This document shows, piece after piece, positions 26,653 to 36,282 of a stretch of DNA of 64,000 bases. Every line of letters starts with the position of its first letter. Within the stretch, counting starts at the first letter, position 1. The stretch comes from Bacteroides congonensis (GTDB lineage: Bacteria > Bacteroidota > Bacteroidia > Bacteroidales > Bacteroidaceae). The notes beneath the pieces are model-generated. The model was not told the DNA's origin. It did not search any database and saw only the letters and a program-made list of their open reading frames with translations. The stretch is taken from positions 310,001-374,000 of the forward strand of contig NZ_FQXY01000007.1 of NCBI RefSeq assembly GCF_900130125.1, written 5' to 3'. The position numbers were made by a program, and so were the translations under genes.

Positions 26653-28317
26653 TTACCAGACAAAAGTCTCATGGGCTACCGTTTCATTCCCGCAATGATC
26701 GGTTACTGTAAATTCAACGGTATGTTTACCACCTTTCTTTACATGTTTCGGGTCAAGTTTACATTCCCAATAGGATTTCACAATATTAGGACGCCCGAAG
26801 AGCGCATATTTTCCGTCAATCGTTCCCCGATAAGAAGCAATACCCGCCCCCTCGTCTTTCAACCGATAGACAATCTTTCCATTCTTTCCCCACAGATTCT
26901 TATTGACAGGGATAATTTCGGGCGGTATTGTATCAATAGCGACTGTGAAAGTTCCCAATTCACGGACAGATGCTTTCATGTAGCCGTCTTCGTACTTTCC
27001 GCCTACGCTATATTTTCCACCTTTCGGAGTCACGCGGGCTATATAATATTTTGTAGTATCGGCTACCGGCTTTCTGCGCAAACCGATACGAAGCTCGCAA
27101 CCTGCATGAAGCGGAATGGACTTATCATTTATCTGATAAGTAAATGCCACTGCCCCACTATCGGCTTTCACCTGATAATTAAGAGGAACATCGTCATATA
27201 ACATTCCTTTCGGAATGACCAGGCTCAATCCCGGCTCTTGCAGATAATTCGTCTTATCCCAGGCAAAGAAATATTTCTCCCGATGATTCAAAGGTTCAAT
27301 CGGCTGCTTCCGTCCACGCACGGTAAAGTTATATTTGGAAGTATTTCCGAAAGCATCTTTTAAGATATACAGGAACTGATAATCCCGTTCTTCATCAATC
27401 GTCACCAGACCACGATTATCATTCGATGCTTTCAACAGACGTAAGTTATTTCCGGGGTCAATGAAAGATTTCATATATTGCCCGTACGTCCATGAGTTTA
27501 TCATCCGGTTTTCTTCCTGAGAAAAACGGTCTACCGTGCTGCGGAACACTTCATTTCCGTCTACCGTGAGGACAACCGAATATACTCCATAATGATTGCT
27601 GACTCCATCCATGTAATCATATGCCTTGATGCCCGTGCCTATCACTCCCCACGCTTCCACCGGACGTTCCGCGTTCGGAAGTATTGTTTTAGTCTGCTGT
27701 TTTCCATCCACCACACCTTTGCCCGGCTGCGGGAAAAATAGAATGCCATCGGCTTTCGGGGCACGCGTATCTTTTATCTTCGATTTGAAGAAAGGCATCG
27801 GGTCGATATAATCTCCCGATTCTGTTTCGAACACATCCAAATGAAGATGCGGGCCGAATGAATATCCCGTATTCCCGCTCCATGCTATCTGCTGACCGCT
27901 TTTCACCGGATATTCATCCGGCTCGGGAATTATTTCCACTTCCCAGTTTTCATTCTCGTATTGAAGTTTCTCCACCCTTTCGGCAATGGGAGAAGTAAAA
28001 CCGCTCAAATGGCGGTTGATGGTAGAATAGCCATTGTGATAGCAAACATCGAGTACATATCCCGAACCATTGGTGACACGGATACGTGAAATATACCCGT
28101 CGGCAAGGGCGCGTACAGGTTTGCCTGTTACTCCGCCGGTTTTAAAATCCAGCCCGCCATGAAAGTGGTTAGAGCGGATTTCTCCGAAGTTTCCGCTCAA
28201 TGTAAGAGGAAAGTCAAAAGGGGGCACAAAGGACGCTTGCTTCTTTTCTTGTCCACAAACTCCGACACAACAAGCCAGCATCAAAGCAGTGATATATTGT
28301 TTTATCATTCCATTCAC
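26653..28317 (-). CDS. Secreted M23-family metallopeptidase
   Basis: Peptidoglycan-endopeptidase-like protein of 554 residues. A signal peptide (about 1-22) precedes the lysostaphin-type domain, with zinc/catalytic motifs HFHGGLDF (about 52-59) and GPHLHLDV (about 158-165). A long C-terminal region of beta-sandwich type follows, with phrases such as DTIPPEIIPVNKN and HTVEFTVTDHCGNE. The domain order is common in Bacteroidetes. Residue 4 is an alternative start Met. Cotranscribed with the C69 dipeptidase, hinting at joint turnover of wall peptides or use of external peptides. Confidence 0.92.
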   Translation of the reverse strand: MNGMIKQYITALMLACCVGVCGQEKKQASFVPPFDFPLTLSGNFGEIRSNHFHGGLDFKTGGVTGKPVRALADGYISRIRVTNGSGYVLDVCYHNGYSTINRHLSGFTSPIAERVEKLQYENENWEVEIIPEPDEYPVKSGQQIAWSGNTGYSFGPHLHLDVFETESGDYIDPMPFFKSKIKDTRAPKADGILFFPQPGKGVVDGKQQTKTILPNAERPVEAWGVIGTGIKAYDYMDGVSNHYGVYSVVLTVDGNEVFRSTVDRFSQEENRMINSWTYGQYMKSFIDPGNNLRLLKASNDNRGLVTIDEERDYQFLYILKDAFGNTSKYNFTVRGRKQPIEPLNHREKYFFAWDKTNYLQEPGLSLVIPKGMLYDDVPLNYQVKADSGAVAFTYQINDKSIPLHAGCELRIGLRRKPVADTTKYYIARVTPKGGKYSVGGKYEDGYMKASVRELGTFTVAIDTIPPEIIPVNKNLWGKNGKIVYRLKDEGAGIASYRGTIDGKYALFGRPNIVKSYWECKLDPKHVKKGGKHTVEFTVTDHCGNETVAHETFVW

Positions 28318-28331
28318 TTTTTTACTCCCCG

Positions 28332-28339
28332 CAAATGTA
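28332..28339 (-). promoter_or_regulatory. Bacteroides -7 element before the M23-C69 operon
   Basis: TACATTTG on the minus strand, about 15 nt before the M23 start codon at 28317, or 24 nt before the alternative one at 28308. The short leader slightly favours the later start. Confidence 0.5.
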
Positions 28340-28458
28340 CACTATTCCAACTAAATTACGAAATATCCGGGCGGAATGATAGCCGGAGATACTAGTTAAT
28401 AATTCTTTTTATTATTATATTCATTGCAAACCTGTACCCATTATGTTATTTATATTAG

Positions 28459-28466
28459 TACTTTTG
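28459..28466 (+). promoter_or_regulatory. Bacteroides -7 element before the metalloprotease-SusCD operon
   Basis: TACTTTTG, 37 nt before the metalloprotease start codon. It is the only promoter-like motif I see ahead of the three-gene unit. Confidence 0.55.
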
Positions 28467-28503
28467 CATCCGTTTTTAATTATAATTAAATATAAAGAAC
28501 TCA

Positions 28504-31137
28504 ATGAGAATGTATGTAAAAGTAATGGCAGCGGTCATTGCATGTATACTGCTGGGTAGTGAAGCGTGCCCGGCATTTGCAACTACCCCCGCTACAGAAA
28601 ATCTGAGTTGGTTTAAAAAGAAAAAGAAGAAACCAGAAGAAAAAGAGGAGAAGAGTAAAAGCGACTACGAAAAATTAGTGGAAGACAGCAAAACAACGAA
28701 AGGAATGTTCGCTGTACATCAAAAGAAGAACGATTATTATTTTGAAGTTCCCACATCACTTTTAGGACGTGACTTATTAGTTGTCAATAAGCTGCAAAGA
28801 GTTCCTGCCGAACTGAATGATGCAGGTGTAAACCGTGGAGTAAATTATGAAAATCAGATGGTTTGCATGGAATGGGACAAGGCAAGCGGCAAACTGATGT
28901 TCCGCCAACAACGTCCATTGCCGTTGGCTCCCCAGAATGATGCTATCTTCCGCTCGGTAAAGGATAACTTTATCTCTCCACTGATTGCCGCATTCAAAAT
29001 CGAAGCGATCAACGCGGATTCTACCGCATTGGTAATCAAGGTGAATGATATTTATGATGGTACGGAAACCAGTATCAACAACGTATTTACCAATATCAAC
29101 CTCGGTACTTCGGCTATCAAGAACTTGTCACGTATCTTGTCTATCAAATCTTTCTCAAACAACGTCGTGGCAACTTCCGAACTGACTACCAGAGTGACAG
29201 AAGGAACTACAACCGTGTACGTGACGGTGGAAGTCAGTTCTTCTATCCTTCTACTGCCCGAAACACCCATGACGGGACGTTTCGACAATCAGAAAGTCGG
29301 ATACTTCACCAATCCGCTATTAACTTTCAGCGATGCACAGCAAAGAACGGATAAAACGCAGTATATCACACGTTGGCGCATGGAGCCTAAACCGGAAGAT
29401 CGGGAAGCTTACCTGAAAGGTCAGATTGTGGAACCTGCCAAACCTATCGTTTTCTACATTGATAATTCGACTCCTTATCAGTGGCGTTCGTACATCAAAA
29501 AAGGAATCGAGGACTGGCAAATCGCTTTTGAAAAAGCCGGTTTCAAGAATGCAATTATCGCTAAAGAAATCACTGACAGCATGCATGTAGACATGGATGA
29601 CGTTAATTACTCCGTGCTAACTTATGCTGCTTCAGAAAAGAAGAATGCTATGGGGCCTTCCTTATTAGACCCTCGTTCGGGCGAAATACTGGAAGCGGAT
29701 ATTATGTGGTGGCACAATGTACTGTCCATGGTGCGCGAATGGATTACAGTGCAGACCGGAACCGTTTGTCCGGAAGCCCGCAGCGTGCAGTTGCCGGATG
29801 CTCTGATGGGTGATGCTATTCGTTTCGTAGCCTGCCACGAAGTGGGGCACTCTTTAGGATTGCGTCATAATATGATGGGGTCATGGGCTTTCCCGACAGA
29901 TTCATTACGTTCTGAAGCCTTTACAAGCAAAATGAATTCTACTGCTTCGTCTATTATGGATTACGCGCGTTTCAATTATATCGCCCAACCGGGAGATGGT
30001 GTGAAAGTGCTTTCTCCACATATCGGCCCTTATGATATGTTCGCTATTGAATATGGTTATCGCTGGTATGGAAAGAGTACTCCCGAAGAAGAAAAAGAAC
30101 TCTTATTCGATTTCTTGAGTAAACATACAGACCGTCTTTATAAATATAGCGAAGCACAGGATGTACGCGACGCCGTAGACCCGCGTGCTCAAAATGAGGA
30201 TTTAGGTGACGATCCGGTTCGTTCTTCTTTACTCGGTATCGAAAACCTAAAACGTATCGTTCCGCAAATTCTCCAATGGACTACAACCGGAGAAAAGGGA
30301 CAGACTTACGAAGAAGCATCCCGTCTCTATTACGCTGTTATCAACCAGTGGAATAACTATCTATATCATGTACTTGCCAACATCGGTGGTATCTACATCG
30401 AAAATACGACTGTGGGAGATGGCGTCAAGACTTACACATTCGTAGAAAAAGAGAAGCAACAAGCTTCGCTGAAATTCTTGCTGGATGAAGTATTGACTTA
30501 TCCCAAATGGCTGTTCGACACAGAAGTGGGAGAATACACTTACCTGCTCCGTAACACTCCAATCGGTCAACAGGAGAACGCTCCTACTCAAATACTCAAG
30601 AATGCCCAGGCTTACATCCTTTGGGATTTGCTTGGCAACACCCGCCTGATGCGTATGATAGAGAATGAATCTGTCAACGGAAAGAAGGCCTTTACAGTAG
30701 TGGAACTGATGGACGGACTCCACAAGAACATCTTCGGTATTACCGAACGTGGTGGCATCCCCAACGTGATGGAACGCTCTTTGCAGAAGAACTTCCTGGA
30801 TGCTTTACTCACCGCTGCCGCAGAACCGGAAGCCGTGAAAATCAACAAGAAAATTGCAAACGAGCATTTCTTGCTTGACCATGCCACTCCTTTCTGTAGC
30901 TGCTATGCAGCCGAACAACGTACGCTTCGTCAGGAAGACCGGATGGGTGCTCCGCGTGTGCTCAACTTCTACGGCAGCCAGCTCAACCGTATTTCAGACG
31001 CCATTTCTGTGAAACGCGGTGAGTTATTACGCATCAAGAAGTTATTGCAGAATCGTCTCGGAACTTCCGACACCGCTACACGCTACCATTATGAAGATAT
31101 GATTTTACGTATTAATACCGCTTTGGGAATCAAGTAA
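28504..31137 (+). CDS. Secreted zinc metalloprotease (DUF5117/DUF5118 type)
   Basis: An 877-residue exported protein: a signal peptide (about 1-26), a short Lys/Glu-rich stretch (about 37-55), an N-terminal DUF5118/DUF5117-like half, and a catalytic domain with the metzincin zinc motif HEVGHSLGLRH (ligands His445, His449 and His455, catalytic Glu446), followed by a Met-containing SIMDYARFNY turn. A C-terminal helical region completes it. Bacteroidetes often carry this family beside SusC/SusD pairs, as here (SusC gene 33 bp downstream). Likely periplasmic or surface; the substrate is unknown, probably protein or peptide. Confidence 0.88.
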   Translation: MRMYVKVMAAVIACILLGSEACPAFATTPATENLSWFKKKKKKPEEKEEKSKSDYEKLVEDSKTTKGMFAVHQKKNDYYFEVPTSLLGRDLLVVNKLQRVPAELNDAGVNRGVNYENQMVCMEWDKASGKLMFRQQRPLPLAPQNDAIFRSVKDNFISPLIAAFKIEAINADSTALVIKVNDIYDGTETSINNVFTNINLGTSAIKNLSRILSIKSFSNNVVATSELTTRVTEGTTTVYVTVEVSSSILLLPETPMTGRFDNQKVGYFTNPLLTFSDAQQRTDKTQYITRWRMEPKPEDREAYLKGQIVEPAKPIVFYIDNSTPYQWRSYIKKGIEDWQIAFEKAGFKNAIIAKEITDSMHVDMDDVNYSVLTYAASEKKNAMGPSLLDPRSGEILEADIMWWHNVLSMVREWITVQTGTVCPEARSVQLPDALMGDAIRFVACHEVGHSLGLRHNMMGSWAFPTDSLRSEAFTSKMNSTASSIMDYARFNYIAQPGDGVKVLSPHIGPYDMFAIEYGYRWYGKSTPEEEKELLFDFLSKHTDRLYKYSEAQDVRDAVDPRAQNEDLGDDPVRSSLLGIENLKRIVPQILQWTTTGEKGQTYEEASRLYYAVINQWNNYLYHVLANIGGIYIENTTVGDGVKTYTFVEKEKQQASLKFLLDEVLTYPKWLFDTEVGEYTYLLRNTPIGQQENAPTQILKNAQAYILWDLLGNTRLMRMIENESVNGKKAFTVVELMDGLHKNIFGITERGGIPNVMERSLQKNFLDALLTAAAEPEAVKINKKIANEHFLLDHATPFCSCYAAEQRTLRQEDRMGAPRVLNFYGSQLNRISDAISVKRGELLRIKKLLQNRLGTSDTATRYHYEDMILRINTALGIK

Positions 31138-31170
31138 AACAAACCTATTAATTAAACTATCTTACAATTA

Positions 31171-34100
31171 ATGAGAATCAAATTTTTGTGCATTATTATA
31201 TGCTTATTTGTGAACGCACTGGCTTTCGCCAGTGCTGCTAACCGTACTATTACCGGAGTTGTAATCTCCGGTGAAGATAATGAACCTCTGATCGGTGCTT
31301 CCGTTTATGTCCATGCGGACGATTTGAAAAAAGCCGGAGCATCACAAACTTCTTTGGGTACTATCACTGACATTGATGGTAAATTCTCTATTTCCGTTCC
31401 GGAAAAAGTAACTCGCATCCATTGTAGCTATATCGGTTTTGAAGAACAGGCTATTGTATTGCAAGGAGATAAAAAGAGTTATCGAATTGTACTTCAACCT
31501 TCAGCACATGCACTAGCAGATGTGGTAGTAACGGGTTATCAGACATTGGAACGCAGAAAATTGACTGCTGCCATCTCAAAAGTTGAATTATCGGATGCGA
31601 TGGTAGGTGCTACCAAAAGTATCGACCAGGCATTGACAGGACAAATTGCGGGTGTGGCAGTAACAAATACGTCCGGTGCTCCGGGAGCTCCGGCTAAAAT
31701 TCGTATTCGTGGTACTGCTTCCTTGAATGGAACACAAGATCCGTTGTGGGTATTGGACGGCATTCCTTTGGAAGGAACAGATATTCCCAAATTAGACGAC
31801 ACTAAATCTGATAATGATATTGTGAACATCGGACAATCGTCTATTGCGGGATTAAGTCCTAATGACATTGAAAGTATCACGATTTTAAAAGATGCGGCAG
31901 CCACCGCTATTTATGGTGCGCGTGCAGCAAATGGAGTCATTGTAGTGACCACTAAAAGAGGGCGAACAGGAAAGCCTGTTGTCAACTTCAACACCAAGCT
32001 TACTTACACCCCAAACTTGGATACTTCCCGTCTCAACCTATTGAATGCAGAAGAAAAAGTAAACTTGGAACTCCAGCTAATGAGTGAACCGACATATCTA
32101 TTATTCGGCTTCATACCCACCTCTGTTTATGAAGAAAAAGGAGGTGTAGCCACTATTTTGAAAAAATATGACCTGCTAAATACATTTAGAGAGAAAGGCT
32201 GGGACGGATTGTCCCCTGAAGCACAAAATGCTATCACTCGGTTAAAAAGCATAAATACCGACTGGAATGACATATTATTCAGAGATGCTTTTACACAAGA
32301 GTATAATTTAAGTATTTCTGGTGGTAGCGAAAAAGTTACTTACTACAACTCACTTGGATATACTAAAGAAAACGGTAATGTGCCGGGAGTAAGCTTCAGC
32401 CGGTTCAATTTGACTTCCAAGACTTCATATCAAATAAACAGACTACTTAAAGTGGGAATATCGGTCTTTGCCAACAGACGTAAAAACCAAACATTTATGA
32501 CCGACTCTCAAGGTCTTACCAACCCCGTATATTACTCACGCATTGCCAATCCTTACTTCGAGCCGTTCGATCAAAACAATAACTATATATACGATTATGA
32601 AGTCGTGGCCGGTTCCGTTTCCGACCTTAATCAAGGCTTCAATATTTATGAAGAACGTGCCAATACCAGTAAGGAGTCCATCAATACTGCCATAAATTCG
32701 ATTTTCGATGCAGAGCTGCGTTTCAATGACCAATGGAAACTTACCTCACAAATTGGTGTACAATGGGAACAGCTTTCTCAAGAAGAATTTGCAGGAATGA
32801 GTAGTTTCAACATACGTAATCAACGTGAAAAAAACACTTATCAGGAGTCAGGGACTACGAAGTATATCATCCCGGAAGGTGGAATGCTTAAAACAACAAA
32901 TTCTACTACCTCCCAGATAACATGGAAAATTCAAGGAGAATATAAAAACACATTCAAAGATATCCATGATATTCAGATAATGGCTGGATCGGAAATCCGC
33001 AAAAACTGGTATGAAAACGCATCCTCTACCGGATATGGATACGATCCGAAAACACTAACGTTCAAAAACTTGAACCTTAGAAAGCAAGATCTTAACGACT
33101 GGAAGCTTAAAAGTAAAAGTTATACGGAGAACGCATTCGCCTCTTTCTTCGCCAATGGTTCATATACTTTAAAAAGCCGCTATACACTGGGAGGCAGCGT
33201 CCGTATGGATGGTTCCGACCTATTCGGCGTAGACAAAAAATATCGTTTCCTGCCCATCTATTCAGTCAGTGGCATGTGGCGTCTTTCCAATGAACCTTTT
33301 ATCAGCCAATTAAAATGGATTGACAACCTGGCATTCCGCCTGTCATATGGTTTACAAGGAAATATTGATAAAACGACTTCTCCATTCCTTGTAGGAAGCT
33401 ATGGATACGTTGATATTATACCAGAGGGGGATGAAGAAAATATCACTATCGACAACGCCCCGAACAGCAAACTACGTTGGGAGAAAACAGCTTCTTATAA
33501 TGCAGGAATCGATTTTTCAGTATTCAATCAAAGTATCAATCTGAGCGTAGATTATTATTACAGAAAGGGTACTGACCTTATTGGTTCCAAGATGTTGCCA
33601 TTAGAAAACGGATTCACAAATATGACTGTCAACTGGGCAAGTATGGAAAACAAAGGAATTGAAGTAAACCTACAAACACGCAACATTACAACCAAAGATT
33701 TCTCATGGTACACTTCTTTCAACTTTGCCTACAATCAAAATAAGGTATTGAGAGTGATGACAAATAAAACACAAGCAACTCCGAGCCTCGAAGGATATCC
33801 TGTAGGAGCTATATTTGCTCTGAAAACAAAAGGTATCAAGCCTGAAACCGGACAAATACTTCTTGAAAATAAAGAAGGGAAAGGAGTCACAATAGAAGAA
33901 CTCTTACAAATGACCTCAACAGGAGACGGATACTATGATTATGGTATATCAGCAGCCGATCAAGAAAGAGAATTGTATAGCTATATCGGTACATCCGATG
34001 CGCCTTACACGGGAGGATTCATGAACACTTTCAATTACCGGAACTGGGAATTAAATCTGAACTTCTCATACAACTTAGGAGCTCACGTTAAAACGACTCC

Positions 34101-34506
34101 AAGTTACCACATGGATATCGACCCTGCACGCAATTTAAACAGAGATATTTTAGACAGATGGACAGAAGAGAATAAAGATGGAAAATTTCCGGCATTAGCC
34201 ACTCCCAATCGTAATCCGGCAGACTATCGGGCATTCTCTGATAAAAGATACCTTTATAATTCACTTGATATCTGGGTCAAGAAATTGAGTTATGTACGTC
34301 TGCAAAATATACGCCTTGCGTACCACATCCCATCCGAATGGTTGCACAAAGTAAATATCGGAGGGGCTACCGTCGGACTGGAAGCCCGCAACTTGTTTGT
34401 ATTCGGTAGCAGCTATAAGAACTATATGGATCCCGAATCTATGGGTAATCTTTATTCTACTCCGATTCCCAAATCCGTGACATTCAATCTTAGTCTCAAC
34501 TTTTAA
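31171..34506 (+). CDS. SusC-family TonB-dependent outer membrane transporter
   Basis: Outer-membrane nutrient importer of 1111 residues. It has a signal peptide (about 1-22), a carboxypeptidase-regulatory-like beta domain (about 25-110, beginning TITGVVISGEDNEPLIGA), a TonB box/plug region (DVVVTGYQTLERRKLT onward, with the plug phrase IRIRGTASLNG), then a 22-strand barrel ending in aromatic-rich strands and a final Phe. It works with the SusD-like lipoprotein encoded 10 bp downstream. No glycoside hydrolase, sulfatase or lyase gene is nearby. The adjacent metalloprotease suggests a peptide or glycopeptide ligand (inference). Confidence 0.95.
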   Translation: MRIKFLCIIICLFVNALAFASAANRTITGVVISGEDNEPLIGASVYVHADDLKKAGASQTSLGTITDIDGKFSISVPEKVTRIHCSYIGFEEQAIVLQGDKKSYRIVLQPSAHALADVVVTGYQTLERRKLTAAISKVELSDAMVGATKSIDQALTGQIAGVAVTNTSGAPGAPAKIRIRGTASLNGTQDPLWVLDGIPLEGTDIPKLDDTKSDNDIVNIGQSSIAGLSPNDIESITILKDAAATAIYGARAANGVIVVTTKRGRTGKPVVNFNTKLTYTPNLDTSRLNLLNAEEKVNLELQLMSEPTYLLFGFIPTSVYEEKGGVATILKKYDLLNTFREKGWDGLSPEAQNAITRLKSINTDWNDILFRDAFTQEYNLSISGGSEKVTYYNSLGYTKENGNVPGVSFSRFNLTSKTSYQINRLLKVGISVFANRRKNQTFMTDSQGLTNPVYYSRIANPYFEPFDQNNNYIYDYEVVAGSVSDLNQGFNIYEERANTSKESINTAINSIFDAELRFNDQWKLTSQIGVQWEQLSQEEFAGMSSFNIRNQREKNTYQESGTTKYIIPEGGMLKTTNSTTSQITWKIQGEYKNTFKDIHDIQIMAGSEIRKNWYENASSTGYGYDPKTLTFKNLNLRKQDLNDWKLKSKSYTENAFASFFANGSYTLKSRYTLGGSVRMDGSDLFGVDKKYRFLPIYSVSGMWRLSNEPFISQLKWIDNLAFRLSYGLQGNIDKTTSPFLVGSYGYVDIIPEGDEENITIDNAPNSKLRWEKTASYNAGIDFSVFNQSINLSVDYYYRKGTDLIGSKMLPLENGFTNMTVNWASMENKGIEVNLQTRNITTKDFSWYTSFNFAYNQNKVLRVMTNKTQATPSLEGYPVGAIFALKTKGIKPETGQILLENKEGKGVTIEELLQMTSTGDGYYDYGISAADQERELYSYIGTSDAPYTGGFMNTFNYRNWELNLNFSYNLGAHVKTTPSYHMDIDPARNLNRDILDRWTEENKDGKFPALATPNRNPADYRAFSDKRYLYNSLDIWVKKLSYVRLQNIRLAYHIPSEWLHKVNIGGATVGLEARNLFVFGSSYKNYMDPESMGNLYSTPIPKSVTFNLSLNF

Positions 34507-34516
34507 AGAAGAAAAT

Positions 34517-35857
34517 ATGCATATGATGAGAAAAATATACATCGCCACCATATTGACAGGAAGCATCTTATTGAGTTCCTGTGACAGCTATTTGGATATC
34601 CAACCCGTAGGCAAAGTAATACCCAATACATTGTCCGAATATCGTGCATTGCTAACTACTGCTTATAACAAAGGTGCCAAAATAATCGACAAAGGCGTTA
34701 TTGACTTTCGTAGTGATATGGCAATAGTCTCAACAAGTAGTACAGCACAAAATGCCTACTCTGACATTGAAAAATGGAATGATATTACACCTAGTAGCAC
34801 CACTAGAGAATTTCAATGGGAATCTTTCTATTCTGTCATATACTATGCCAATGCAATCATTGACAAACAGAATCAAATAACAGAAGGAAGTCAAGAAGAA
34901 ATAAACCAACTTGTAGGAGAAGCCTACCTACTAAGAGGATACACACATTTTATACTTGTAAATTTTTACGGTCAGCCCTATACCAAAGAGGGAGGCCCTG
35001 AGTCTAAATCTATTCCATTAAAATGGGATCTTGATCTGGAAGGAACCCCATCACGTAATACCGTCAAAGAAATCTATACGGCAATCCTGGCAGATATCGA
35101 GTCAGCCCGTAAACTTATCAATCAAGAATCATGGAAAGAGAAGTATTCATACCGTTTCTCCTCATTATCTGTAGATGCTATGGAATCCCGTGTCAGACTA
35201 TATATGGGAGAATGGGAAAAAGCCTATGAAGCCGCGGAACTGGCATTAGCAAAAAAATCGGATTTGGAAGATTTTAATAACGTAGACTCCAAACTTCCTA
35301 ATAACTATGAATCGGTAGAAACAATTACAGCATACGAAGTTATATACTACAGTGTTTTTGCTGACCAAGCTCTACTGTCCGCCTCATTCATGCAAAAATA
35401 TGCAGCAAATCATGATCTACGTCCAGCCAAATATTATAGCACAGCAAATGCAGATGGAAATTATCCTTCTTTAAAAAGCAAAAAAAACTGCACCTTCCGT
35501 ACAGCAGAACTGTATCTTAATGCAGCAGAAGCAGCCGCTCACCTGAATAAGATAAAAGAAGCTCGTACCCGCCTACTACAACTTATGAAGAACCGTTATA
35601 CCCCCGAAGGCTATGAAGAAAAAGCAAATGCGGTGAATAAGATGGAAAAAGATGCGCTAATCACAGAGATTTTGGAAGAACGGGCGCGCGAACTAGCTTT
35701 TGAAGGACACCGTTGGTTTGACTTACGTCGCACAACTCGCCCTAGCATCCAAAAAGTCATAGATGGTCAAAACTATGTATTAGAAGAAAATGACTCACGC
35801 TACACATTACGGATTCCACAGGCGGCAATTGATGCGAATCCTGGATTATTAAACTAA
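34517..35857 (+). CDS. SusD-family surface lipoprotein
   Basis: Ligand-binding lid of the SusC/SusD complex, 446 residues. The lipobox LLSSC at about 18-22 is followed by DSYLDIQPVGKVIP, the usual mature start. The RagB/SusD helical repeats are visible (GEAYLLRGYTHFILVNFYGQPY, and a C-terminal EERARELAFEGHRWFDLRR signature). Its length is at the short end for the family. It is last in the operon and is followed by a strong terminator. ATGs at 34523 and 34526 are alternative starts. Confidence 0.95.
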   Translation: MHMMRKIYIATILTGSILLSSCDSYLDIQPVGKVIPNTLSEYRALLTTAYNKGAKIIDKGVIDFRSDMAIVSTSSTAQNAYSDIEKWNDITPSSTTREFQWESFYSVIYYANAIIDKQNQITEGSQEEINQLVGEAYLLRGYTHFILVNFYGQPYTKEGGPESKSIPLKWDLDLEGTPSRNTVKEIYTAILADIESARKLINQESWKEKYSYRFSSLSVDAMESRVRLYMGEWEKAYEAAELALAKKSDLEDFNNVDSKLPNNYESVETITAYEVIYYSVFADQALLSASFMQKYAANHDLRPAKYYSTANADGNYPSLKSKKNCTFRTAELYLNAAEAAAHLNKIKEARTRLLQLMKNRYTPEGYEEKANAVNKMEKDALITEILEERARELAFEGHRWFDLRRTTRPSIQKVIDGQNYVLEENDSRYTLRIPQAAIDANPGLLN

Positions 35858-35894
35858 AAATTCTCATCCTTTTCAATTATAATCTGATAAAACT

Positions 35895-35927
35895 CCCCTT
35901 GCATCCTCATTTGCAAGGGGGGTTTTT
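35895..35927 (+). terminator. Terminator of the SusCD operon
   Basis: Nine-base-pair stem CCCCTTGCA/TGCAAGGGG with an 8-nt loop, followed by GGTTTTTAT. Confidence 0.85.
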
Positions 35928-36003
35928 ATATCCTCTCCACCAATCAGTCTGCATTTTTCTACGTACTTCCCATCCACTCTTAAAATCTTTATCCCCCAAA
36001 CGC

Positions 36004-36034
36004 ATTGTTATTTACCGGGAAAATAATATCTTTG
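36004..36034 (+). promoter_or_regulatory. Promoter of the structured RNA before the WG-repeat gene
   Basis: ATTG at 36004-36007, a 19-bp spacer and TATCTTTG at 36027-36034. Predicted start near 36040, where the folded RNA begins. Confidence 0.7.
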
Positions 36035-36039
36035 TAGCG

Positions 36040-36245
36040 ACTTATTACGATTAATAACGTAGAAGCGTTTAGAATATTATCTCTATTCAGAATCTGGTAA
36101 ATTCATCAACGGTGAGATAATGACAACTAAGCGTTCACGTCTTTGTTATACAAGGGCGTGGACTCTGTTGTTCATTCGCCGTTGGGCTTACCAGAGCCTT
36201 GAATAGGATGAACTAACGACGTCCACGCTTCTTCTGTATATACAC
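36040..36245 (+). ncRNA. ssrS: Rod-shaped structured RNA, candidate 6S RNA
   Basis: About 205 nt with nested pairing along its length: 36061-36068 with 36225-36232 (AGAAGCGT/ACGCTTCT), 36084-36089 with 36200-36205, 36093-36100 with 36188-36195 (TCTGGTAA/TTACCAGA), 36107-36112 with 36179-36184, and a terminal hairpin 36137-36145/36151-36159 with a 5-nt loop. A single long rod with internal bulges and this size are typical of 6S RNA (Bacteroidales members were first listed as the Bacteroidales-1 motif). No clear terminator follows, so it may run into the WG-repeat gene. Identity as 6S is inferred from architecture, not sequence. Confidence 0.6.
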
Positions 36246-36282
36246 GGTATCAGGGACGCTTACCGCACAAACAATCAATAAG

